From Cherax quadricarinatus (Eukaryota > Arthropoda > Malacostraca > Decapoda > Parastacidae), in contig NW_027195231.1 of the NCBI RefSeq assembly GCF_038502225.1, positions 170,001 through 234,000 of the forward strand: 64,000 nt of DNA. The letters run 5' to 3'. Each line of letters starts with the position of its first letter. The first letter of the stretch is position 1. The notes under the pieces are model-generated. The model was not told the origin of the DNA. It worked only from the letters and a program-made list of their open reading frames with translations, and did not search any database. Made by a program: the position numbers and the translations under genes. Shown one piece after another: positions 55,471 through 64,000 of the stretch.

Positions 55471-57048
55471 CTAGATATACTGAACTGTTGGGGCACAACT
55501 GCCTTGATTCTGTCATAAGATTTGCTCACTCTTATGTGGAGAGGCAAAACTTGTTAATCCTGTATTTCAATAAAAACAGATTCAATTATAAAATAACATA
55601 CACAATTATATTTTAAAAACAGTATTTTAAAAGTTAAATAAGTTAGAATTATGAGAGAAAAAGAGTATTAATGTATTAGTTAAGAAATTGTGCATGATGA
55701 TATTGTGTTGTTTGTTGTGGGTATAAAAGCAGAGGTGAGGCTGGGTCAGTCATTAATTTAATAATAATGGTTATAAATGACAATTATTTTTAAAGGGGCA
55801 GACCAGTAAGCCAGCAGAAGGTCTCGGTCAGATTACCAAAGCTCTAAAGGCGGGTCATCTGACTAAGACCTGCATCAGGAAACACTTGTCCTTTTTCCCG
55901 ACAAACCTTACCTAACCTAACCTGGGTCAGTCTGCATTGTTGGTGTGTTGACAATGGTGAAGTGTTTATCCATCCTATTTGTGGATAAGATCTGATTTGT
56001 CAGGAGGTAAGACTTATTGTTAAGGTTTGGTGTTGTAGCAATAATACCAGGATGGCTACAGTGTATAAAAATACTGCGTTAAGTTCCCATGTATTCGCCT
56101 AATTGTGGCTGCAGGGGTTGAGTCACAACTCCTGGCCCCTGCAACCATGTGGTGGAATAGATGAACTCATACTAGGTTAAGTATTCCTTGTTGTGAATGT
56201 GAAGGCTGGGCCAGACTACTAGACATATGTATATGCTGTAAATATGTGTCCATTGAACATATAATTATTATTTATAATTGTGGTCTAAATAAACTATTGT
56301 GTGAATGGAAGGCAGGATAAGTTTCAGAGGCTGAGAAGGACTATTTATGAATGTAAATATCCCCTAGACTTCATAAGGCATGAGTTAGCTATCCCAGACC
56401 AGAGCACATGCAGAGGACTTTAATACTTAAACTGTCCAAATGTAGATCTACGTTCGCTTGTGTAGCACTCTGAACGTAAATCTGTTTTTTACATGCTTTC
56501 TTATAGAGAAAATCAAGGTCCGAGTGCTACGCACAAAAATGTGGATCTACGTTCAGGCAGTTGAAGGGTTAACAACCGACTCAAAGGGGGACAAACATAT
56601 AGCATGTTAGCTTGACTAGGAAAGTTATCTGACTCCTAAAGTAACCTTAAGACACTTTGAACTACATATTTGTACTGGTATGGGGTGACAGTCGCATGTT
56701 TCTGACAGGAGAGGATTTACCAAGGTATCAGTGGAAGTGTTGTTGTCGTATATTAGTTTACAGGTTATTTTCTCCTAGGAGGGGACGTTGGATAATACAT
56801 TTTGCTTTTGGTTATGGTAATTGCTATGTGCATATTTTACATTCAACTTGTGTTATTACATTTGCCTGTGGGAAACTTTGTCCACTGATACTATGAGAGG
56901 GAAGCAAGTGTTTAAGGATATACAAGCTAAGTCAGAAGACGAGTCTTTAACCCTTTCAAGCTTCAGTGAGGATAATAATCCAGTGACCATGAGGAATCAC
57001 TTACCCCAGGTGATAAGAAAATAGAGAAGATGAGACTGAAAAGGATTT
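55471..57048. other. No gene seen; unique AT-rich DNA with repeat fragments
   Basis: Contains the SINE-like fragment at 55796-55922 and a partly inverted pair of TACGTTC-containing segments (56445-56560). Short ORFs such as 56821-57024 lack any recognisable signature. This is the pre-insertion target of the 57-62 kb LINE. Confidence 0.5.
55796..55922 (+). repeat. Dispersed repeat fragment ending in TTAGG-type telomere-like units
   Basis: GGCAGACCAGTAAGCCAGCA ... GACTAAGACCTGCATCAGG, then ACCTTACCTAACCTAACCTG. It has the look of a common short dispersed element of crustacean genomes. The CCTAA repeats correspond to the arthropod telomere unit, but there are only three. Confidence 0.4.
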
Positions 57049-57300
57049 AAATCAAGCTATTCTATTCTATTTTATTCGATTCGCCGGTATGGTATCCTGG
57101 CCAGGGTCTCTTTCATTTTGGTGACCCGGCATTGGTTCCCGGGGTAGGGAAGTGTCACTTATCTTTTCCTGCACATGTGGGGCAGTTCTTCAGTGGGAAG
57201 GGGGGGTACCTCACCGGCTCTATGGCCAGATGACATACCAAACATTAGTTTGCACTAACGGCAGCTGGTGTGCGGTGCAAAGCAGGCCCTCACAGCGACT

Positions 57301-58369
57301 TCAGCGGGGGGGCGGATGACGTGCAATGACTGGAAGTAAGGTTTCCAAGTCTCTGATGGCTAAGTATACAAGATGTGCTGCCTCATCCTCTCGGGCCTGC
57401 CCCATTGGGATCATTGGGAAGTGTCTACGGCGAAGGGGCATTGTAGTCCGGCAGTCTAACAGGTAGCGCACCAAGGGCTTCGGAGCCATTCAGTCACAAT
57501 GGTCACAGAGCTTCTCTCGTGCCCGTTCAACAATCCGTGCAGTGGTGGGATACCCTAAGAGTAGGCGGTGGATATGCACCCTCAGTTCTCTGGACTGTGT
57601 CCGAACACTTGGAGGGTACGCCCAGTGGGTCGCCCTGACATACCAGTTGAGGCTCTGTGAGTCCCCAGGGTCAGGGAGAGGGTGCCTGGTCGCACCGGCA
57701 GCCCACAGCGCAATCTGGCTGAGGCTGATGGAGATTGCAGCACGTGGCTGTGCCTCGAGGGTTGCAGTCCTAGCAGCCTCATCAGCAGCATCATTGCCAG
57801 GGATACCCACATGGCTCGGGATCCAGTTGATGGTGGCCATGTGGCCCTGGGCCATGAGAGTCTGCAGGTCACCCCTGATGGATGTGATTAAGTGTATGTT
57901 GTCATTAGGCTCTCTGTGCATAATTGCTTGGATCGCTGCCTTGGAATCAACGTGGATGATGGGGGGATGCTGATGGTCTGCAAGAGCATGTTGCAGAGCT
58001 TGTTGGATGGCAAAGCCTTAAGCCTGGAGGATGATGCAATGGTCTGGGAGGCGCCAACCTGCTATTAGATTGCTGTGGAATATCCCAGCAGCTGTGTGGC
58101 CTACCAATGGGTCTCTGGAGCCATCGGTGTAATATGGCACACAACCTGGGCCTTCCACACCCACAATGCTAGCCGAGGCAAGTCGTTGCAGAATGCCCTG
58201 GGTGCAATGCCTCTTGCAGTCTGGTAGGGTTGTCCAGTGCACCGCAAACAGCTCTGGTGCCAAAGGGGGCGGCACCGTGTAGTTCGCTGCCAGTCTGTCG
58301 CAGCCTTCCGCCTGTAGCAATGTCATGGGCAGGAGCATCCGTTTGGCATCTGCTACCGACCACACCCAT
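57301..58369 (-). pseudogene. LINE ORF2 RNase H domain and C-terminal zinc region
   Basis: VPYYTDGSRDPLVGHTAAG (first Asp) and, in another frame, INWIPSHVGIPGNDAADEAAR (C-terminal His and Asp) define RNase H. Then LCDHCD ends at a TGA where the zinc region should continue (PLVRYLLDCR follows in frame). RNase H places this LINE in the I-like superfamily. Confidence 0.88.
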
Positions 58370-58413
58370 CGGCGGCCGGGATGCAGTGGAATGACCTGTC
58401 CCTGGTGGACCCG

Positions 58414-59831
58414 TTAATCCCTCATCAGTTTGTCAGCCCCTGGGAGTCGGAGATACTTTGCGATCCTCTTGGCAGCTACCAGTTGGATTCTGTCTTCAAG
58501 GGGCTGCAGCTGTGCCTCAAGATTCAGAGCCACTGTATTGGCCCATCTAGGAGCCCCTAGCATGGCCCGTACAGCTGTGTTCTGGATCACACAGATGGAT
58601 TTGATGTTTGTGGGTCTGGCGTGAACCAGAGCAAGTGCCCCATAGTCAATGATGGAGCATATTGCCTGGATGTAGAACAACCTCATGACCTCGAGGCTGG
58701 CCCCAATGCCATGGCACTCAATGCCCTGATCCTCTGCAGAGCACTCTCTTTAATGTGGTGCACATGTTTCTGGAAGGTGAGGCACCTGTCAATGTAGATG
58801 CCAAGGTACCTATAACTGTGAACCCACTCGAGGTCAATGCCCAGGACCCACAGCCTCTGACTGGGCACCCTAGTGCGAAGGATCATGGCTTTGGATTTTG
58901 CCACAGATATCTTGAGCCCCAAGTGACGGCAAGTGGAAGCCAGCAGATCGAGGTCCTCCTGGGCATGCTGCAGAAGCCGATGCTTCCTAGGTACGACAAG
59001 TGCCAGGTCATCGGCATAGCTGAGGAGGAAGGTGCCTCTGCAGAAAGGCAGGCGCACCAGCTGGTGCATCAGTACATTGAACAGGGTGGGACTAAGCACT
59101 CAGCCCTGTGGAGTGCCATTGTCCAGGGTCTTGAGAGAAGAAGCGTGCCCCTGGAAGCGTACCCGGGCCCGCCTGTCCTGGAGATAGGAACGAAGCCATG
59201 AAAGCAGCCTGCCTTTAACCCCCCTGTAGGCCAAGAGTGAGAGGATGGCAGGTGCACTGGCTAGCTCAAAAGCTTTCTTGAGGTCAAGAAAGATAACAAT
59301 GTGGGCTTGGGCGTCCGACCCAATGCCAGCCAGTAGAGTGGAAAGGCTTTCAAAAGTGCCCACTCCTCTGGTGAAGCCATAGAGGTGTTTATGAGGAGGG
59401 CCAAGCTTCCACCTCAGGCACTCCAACACCATCCTTTCAGACACCTTCGAGATGCAACTGGTGAGGGAGATGGGTCTCACACTGCCAGGATCCCCAGGCT
59501 TAGGAATCAGTATGATGTCAGCCTCCTTCCATACGACAGGGAGTTTGCCAGCTCGCCAAGTCTGGTTGATGACTCCCAGGACAGCTGAATGTCCAGAATG
59601 GCCAGACCGAGTGATCATGCCATAGGTGATACCATCATGCCCCGGTGCAGTGTCTCGATGAGATGTGAAGGCTGCCTGGAGCTCCTGGTCGGTGAAGTCT
59701 TCATCCGTGACGTCCTTAGCCTCATATGCCACTTGGATCACCATCATCCTTCTAGGGAGGAGGGTGGCTTGGAGGTCCCAGAAATCCGGAGGCAGTTGAG
59801 CCATGGCCACTCTGGAGGTGAAAAGGTCCAC
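58414..59831 (-). pseudogene. LINE ORF2 reverse transcriptase, frameshifted
   Basis: GHDGITYGMITRSG, ADIILIPKPGDPGSVRPISL, KVSERMVLECL, IVIFLDLKKAFE (first Asp) and NGTPQG; after a shift MLSPTLFNVLMHQL and the catalytic SYADDLALVV near 59020; the thumb and connection run to about 58414. One main break, around 59100. Confidence 0.9.
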
Positions 59832-59972
59832 CAGACGTTCTGCCTACATTGCGAGGTCTGGGTGCAAGCGAGCCACAATTCACCACTGCCAAATAGCCAA
59901 TCATAACTTGGTCCAAATCTCAGATAAACTGGAGGAGTAGCTGAGGGAGGCACACCACTCGAACCATTTAGC

Positions 59973-60990
59973 CTACCGGACTCTGTGTGAGACATGGCGT
60001 GCATGCCAAACCACTTCCCTGAGCAGACACAAGGACTCAATCATAGGATCACGCCTGCGCATCTTGCGTACCACGTTGATGCTGTGGTTGTGCTCCCTGA
60101 TGTCCTCATTGTAAAACCACCAGTCACGTTTATATGACCCTCTTCCTGTAATCTTAGGTATGGCTGCATCCGCTGCACATATGAAGGCCACCTGCAAGCT
60201 TTGAGCTGCCTCATCTGGGTCTTCCGGAAGAGGAGTCTCTGAGCACCAGCGCTCGATGACCTCCTGAACGCACTGCCAGTAGGCCATTTTTAGATTCCAT
60301 CTGGGGGTAGGTGTGGGGAGCGGGCACCGCTGGACCATCAGCATGGTGACCACTGCAAAGTGATCACTGGTGAGACAGGGGTGGACCTCCCATCTTGCAC
60401 TCGAGAGCAACCGCCTAGAGATGAGTGTGATGTCCAAGCGGCCACCATAGTGATGGGCTGGCTCACCACTGTTGAGGAGGGCGATCTCAGGGACCTCCTC
60501 CAGCACAGCCGTAAGGTGCCTCCCAGCTGCGTAGGTAGGAGAGACAGAAGAAAGTATTGGGTGGTGGTCATTGACATCCCCAGCCATAACAAGACCCTCC
60601 CGGGGGGTGATTGCTGCCACCTCTGCAATGTCAAGGGCATATCTAGAGCATCTGTAAATGTTGTAAACCATGAGAGGTCCATCCGGCAGGTGTGAGGTGA
60701 CAGCCTGAACCTCCACGCCCTCCCCTCAGTTGATGGGGTCAGTGGAGATTGAATGAGGGATAGTGTGGTCCTGACGTAGATCGCCGTGCCCCTGTCAGTC
60801 CCTTCCAGGCGCTGAAGGTAGGCCGAGAATCCCGGAATACGTGGCTGCATTTGATGTGACGAATTGGTAAGTGTCTCCTGGAACAGGAAGACATGAACCT
60901 CATCCTGAACTGCAGCTACAATCACTAAGTAAATTTTCCACTGCAATCCGCAAATGTTCCACTGGAGGATCTTCAAGGGCTGCAGAGGTG
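59973..60990 (-). pseudogene. LINE ORF2 endonuclease domain, frameshifted
   Basis: LKILQWNICGLQWKI (start), VHVFLFQETLTN (metal-binding Glu), RGTAIYVRTTL; then in another frame MAGDVNDHHPIL, HYGGRLDITLIS and SDHFAVVTMLM. The apurinic-type endonuclease motifs are all visible but spread over two frames with stops. Confidence 0.87.
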
Positions 60991-62691
60991 GCCCACTGAT
61001 TCCATCTCTGCCTGGGACTCGTCGTCCATTGTTGGCGACTCCTGGGCCTCTTCCATCATGGACTGGAAGGACTCCTGGATGATGGCTTGAAGTTCCATTG
61101 AGTCCTTCCTTTCCAGTAGGACCATGCCCAGCATCCATGACAGGAGCTGCCTGCAGGCGCCCCTGTCCTCTGCCGACGGCAGCAGGCGAGAGAGGATTGC
61201 TGAGATGACCCCTATGGTTTTCTTCAGTCGATCGAGAAATGATTCGACCATTACCTCTGCAGGCATTGAGCTTGACTACCCGTCGAGTCGTGGATGGGTC
61301 ACTGGGTATGTCTGAGTGGCTGTCGACACTGCAGCAGCATAAGTTGGGTGGTCCCTGGGCCCGGCCTGAGTGGCCATGGGCTTCCGGGTCCCCCGGCGGG
61401 AAACCTCTGTCTGACTCTGGCCGCTCACAGTGGAGGCCTGCCCTTGGGAAGAAGCCTGCTGGCAGGATGGCAAGGGATGTTGGTGCCCAGCTGGGACCTG
61501 CTGGGCAGTGTGCCTGGCTTGTTGCTGTTTTCCCAATGATTCTGTCTTCTTGGCCATCTTGCCATCTGACCCCACAGTTGACCACGCTGCTGCAAGCCAG
61601 TGCCTGCCTCCTGATGCAACTGCTGGGAGCCCAGTGCTGGGAACTCGCTGGTATTGCCCTCCTGCGGTATCCGGGGAACTGTGGTTGAAGCCCATACCGA
61701 CTGTTGCTGGATGGTTCCAATGCTGGGTGGTGTCGGGGCCTTCGGGTAGTTCCGATGACGAACCTGCTGCCAGTGCTGCACCATCACAGGACAGCTCCGG
61801 TTCCAGGCATGGTGCCTCTTTGAGCAGTTGGCACACTTGGGATCTGGCCAAAGGGCTTCGCCAGTTGGCTGTTTGAGGATTGCAATGCAGTCCTTCGAGT
61901 CGTGTGCCTTGCTGCACACACAACACTTCTTCTCTCGCTGGCAGGTGGCTGCAATGTTATTGAACCCCTGACAGTTGAAGCATTGTACTGGGCCCGACAG
62001 GTATGGTCGGGTCTTGAATCTTCCCCAGACCCCAAGGTCCAGGTGCATGGGAAGTGGACCTTTGTGGTGGATCAGCACCTGGTGGGTGGGCACCTTGTTC
62101 ACCGTTGCAGTGAGTCACTCCGCCTTGACAATATTGGGAATTTCCAAACCCGTAATCAGGAACCTTGAATTTGTTGAAGGCCCTGGTTGCTTGTGCCCGA
62201 GCTGAGTGAGAATTCCTCCTTCCACGTGGAGTCAGCCAATCCCCGTCCACTGTGTAGTCCGGTGTAACTGGTGTAGGGACCTGGGATGGCTCCATCCTTG
62301 CCAGTTGAGGAGCTACAGCCTCCTGGCTTCCTTCCACGACCCCTATGGACATCTGGGGGTGCAGATCTCCTTGGGTAGGGGCTGCCGACGGGCCTAGTGG
62401 CAGATTGGCAGATACAGTAGTCTCCACTGCATCCTTGGCCTTCTTGGTGGGGGCTCCCACCTGCCCCACGTCGCCCTCCAACTCGTCCCCGCATTCCAAG
62501 GAACGTTTAGGCCGCTCTCCTGGGTCTGTCATGGTGACTGTAGGTGTGGGGACAGAGCCAGCAGAAGAGCTGCTGCCTGTGACCTCACAGCCGCCCACAC
62601 TGGGTGCAGAGCTGTGAGGCTCAGAGTCCCAGTCGGGGCCTGTAGCCACCCTCTCGTGGCTCACTACTCTGAAGCACTGAACACTGTCCAA
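60973..62691 (-). pseudogene. LINE ORF1 (Gag-like, three CCHC knuckles), frameshifted
   Basis: ATG at 62691. The N-terminal half is low-complexity Pro/Ser/Thr with KKAKDAVE. After a frameshift near 62130 come VQCFNCQGFNNIAATC, CCVCSKAHDSKDC and CANCSKRHHAWNRSC, the triple zinc knuckle of I/Jockey-type ORF1. Further shifts near 61600; the C-terminal helical end (FLDRLKKTIGVISAILSRLL) closes by 60973, overlapping ORF2. It would bind element RNA as a particle. Confidence 0.85.
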
Positions 62692-62852
62692 GGATCACCA
62701 GGAACGATGCTAATCTGTGCATAAACTAACACAGAATTTCCCGAGCGAACACAACACACTCTCTGTTTTCCAATCTCTGTCCTTTCGAGAATCCTTCAAT
62801 GATGTGAATCTTCCAACTCCGATCCTGTCTGATGTGATGAAAAATCAAGCTA

Positions 62853-63178
62853 AGGAGAATTTCAAAGATTAGGAGGTTCATAACAAGAGTGAGTAGTACT
62901 TGAACTTACATGAAACTGCTAATTTTCTTCCCAAGTTTACACAGAGTGACCCAGACAGATTTTCACTTTTTTTTTTTTTTGAGAAAATTGCTATGGCCCA
63001 AAAGTCTTGTACAATTTTGGAATTTCTTAAACATTCATCTGGCACTGCAAACATTACTGTTTGCAGCAATCCTATGGCACAAGGATGGCCTCTCTGGGGC
63101 CATAATTGTGCCATAGGGTTATTAAGAGTAGATATATACTGAAGGGGGGCTAGTTTTCTGATTATGATAAAATTAAGG
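62853..63178. other. No gene seen; contains one half of an inverted pair
   Basis: 62998-63065 is an inverted, roughly 88 percent match to 63885-63950. Both halves can be read as KSCTxLEFLKxSS-like peptide on opposite strands, probably old transposon coding sequence. Confidence 0.5.
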
Positions 63179-63221
63179 AAGTAGTATTACAGATTGAGAC
63201 ACTTATGCAACATATAGGAAT

Positions 63222-63274
63222 CTTTATTCAGGAAACGTTTCGCCACACAGTGGCTTCATCAGTTCAATACAAAG
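63222..63274 (-). ncRNA. Hammerhead ribozyme, canonical core (minus strand)
   Basis: Minus strand: CTTTGTATTGAA, CTGATGA, A, GCCAC-TGT-GTGGC, GAAACGTTTCC, TGAATAAAG. Core complete; stem I has one substitution (GAA for GGA) relative to 24587-24640. Confidence 0.75.
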
Positions 63275-63412
63275 CAGAAGGTGTAAGGAGAGGAGGAGTT
63301 TGAGGTAATCAGTCCCTCAGCCTGTAGTCGATGTGTTCAGTCCATCAGTCTTGTAGAATGTACTCCAGGCTGAGGGACTGATTACCTAAAACTCCTCCTC
63401 TCCTTACACCTG

Positions 63413-63465
63413 CTTTGTATTGGACTGATGAAGCCACTGTGTGGCGAAATGTTTCCTGAATAAAG
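63413..63465 (+). ncRNA. Hammerhead ribozyme, canonical core (plus strand)
   Basis: CTTTGTATTGGA, CTGATGA (63424-63430), A, GCCAC-TGT-GTGGC, GAAATGTTTCC, TGAATAAAG. Stem I pairs as in the 24.6-kb copy. The stem III palindrome is AATGTT, with a G-U pair in place of C-G. Confidence 0.78.
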
Positions 63466-63539
63466 ATTCCCATATGTTGCATAAGTGTCTCAATCTTCAA
63501 CTTGTCGGTTTTTCAAACCATTCATCACAAGTAGTATTA

Positions 63540-63840
63540 CAGGTTGGCCATCGCTAATCCGGCATCATTGGGACCTGTAGTGTGCCAGATTAGCGAGTTT
63601 GCTTGTATATTTTTAGAAAATGGTACCATTCCAAGGAGGTCAATGGGGACTTTGACAAATTAGAAAATCTCTTCATCCTTGAAGGATTTTACAATGCAAA
63701 CCCTGCTGACCTCGGAGACTATTCGGAGGACAAACCCCCAGATAATTTTTCAGCAGCTCTGGACCTGGTTGAAAGATACTTAGGCAACAGAAAACTACAC
63801 ATGCTCGAGCAAAAAAAGGAATAAGCATAGTGTGCACAAT
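63540..63840 (+). other. Possible DNA-transposon remnant
   Basis: CAGGTTGGCCATCGCTAATC has the look of a Tigger/pogo-type terminus (CAG start, CTAATCCGG), with an imperfect internal echo CCAGATTAGCGAG at 63587. A 73-codon frame (63603-63824) follows, ending RYLGNRKLHMLEQ, resembling the C-terminal tail of a transposase but without catalytic residues. Weak assignment. Confidence 0.3.
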
Positions 63841-63884
63841 AGCACAGTAGCCAGTGTTACAATTAAGAGCAAACTTATGCAAAA

Positions 63885-63950
63885 CAGTAATGTTTGCAGT
63901 GACAGATGAGCGTTTAAGAAATTCCAACATTGTACAAGATTTTGGAATAT
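63885..63950 (-). repeat. Inverted partner of 62998-63065
   Basis: The complement reads AATCTTGTACAATGTTGGAA followed by TTTCTTAAACG..., matching 63003 onward with about 12 percent differences. The pair encloses the PLE derivative and the transposon-like fragment. Confidence 0.7.
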
Positions 63951-64000
63951 GCACGTTTGGCTTTACTGAGAAAAGGTTTGAATAGATGGCTCAGCTATCA

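Larger units (their letters stand above)
57060..62841 (-). mobile_element. Full-length LINE of the I-like group (ORF1, endonuclease, RT, RNase H), inactivated
   Basis: Minus-strand element of 5,782 bp with an 11-bp perfect TSD AAATCAAGCTA at 57049-57059 and 62842-62852. Its 3' end is ACCGGCGAATC plus a short (TATTC)-type tail. ORF1 with three zinc knuckles, then endonuclease, RT and RNase H, the order of I/LOA/ingi-like LINEs. Multiple frameshifts and stops. A roughly 70-bp tail of the same family sits at 27214-27290. Confidence 0.92.
63193..63528. mobile_element. Miniature Penelope-derived element, 14-bp TSD
   Basis: Inverted arms (ATTGAGACACTTATGCAACA ... and complement) and no ORF. Perfect TSD AAGTAGTATTACAG at 63179-63192 and 63529-63542. 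Same family as 24558-24834. The right tail has CTTCAACTTGTCGGT as at other PLE ends. Confidence 0.85.

Noticed and set aside
55900..55922. Telomere sequence
   Set aside because: Only three CCTAA-type units inside a dispersed repeat; far too short for a telomere or interstitial telomere block.
61239..62617. Several plus-strand frames across the LINE ORF1
   Set aside because: GC-rich low-complexity ORF1 leaves antisense frames open; the zinc knuckles lie on the minus strand.

Overview
The window is animal nuclear DNA made almost entirely of mobile elements and tandem repeats. I found no cellular host gene. RTE- and I-type LINEs, BEL/Pao LTR elements, Penelope-like elements with hammerhead ribozymes and a Polinton together suggest an invertebrate. 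My guess is a decapod crustacean, but this is inferred from repeat style and no marker gene proves it.

Layout. 1-3007: two Penelope-like elements (PLEs) meet head to head at an inverted terminal repeat. The left one keeps an open N-terminal ORF running off the window edge; the right one carries reverse transcriptase (RT) and GIY-YIG domains with two frame breaks. 3009-15119: a 42-bp tandem array of about 288 units, including a 2,772-bp (66-unit) internal duplication. 15737-24557: a 27-bp minisatellite split by a decayed BEL/Pao element (16077-24470), which itself holds an unidentified 1.2-kb insertion. 24558-24834: a small PLE derivative with target-site duplications (TSDs). 24964-27712: a 29-bp minisatellite. 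27713-44601: a 16.9-kb Polinton (adintovirus-like). 44602-55470: an RTE-type LINE split by a second BEL/Pao element; about 1 kb of the LINE and the last ~99 bp of the 3' LTR are missing. 57060-62841: a full-length but inactivated LINE with RNase H, flanked by 11-bp TSDs. 63193-63528: another small PLE derivative with a perfect 14-bp TSD.

The Polinton is the centrepiece. Its recognised genes are all open: protein-primed DNA polymerase B (minus strand), FtsK/HerA-type packaging ATPase, DDE integrase with a C-terminal chromodomain, penton-like minor capsid protein, double-jelly-roll major capsid protein and adenain-like cysteine protease. There are also small basic proteins that may be virion components. 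These can be read as a copy, integrate and package programme. Accessory features include a macro-domain-like (ADP-ribose-binding fold) protein with a degenerate ligand loop, a zinc-finger exon that appears to be spliced to the polymerase, and a divergent TATA-type promoter pair separating the polymerase from the integrase/virion genes.

The other notable signal is RNA-based. PLE termini here carry two hammerhead ribozyme families. One has the canonical CTGANGA core. The other has GTGATCA, a paired exchange of the interacting core residues C3 and G8, with all surrounding stems kept.
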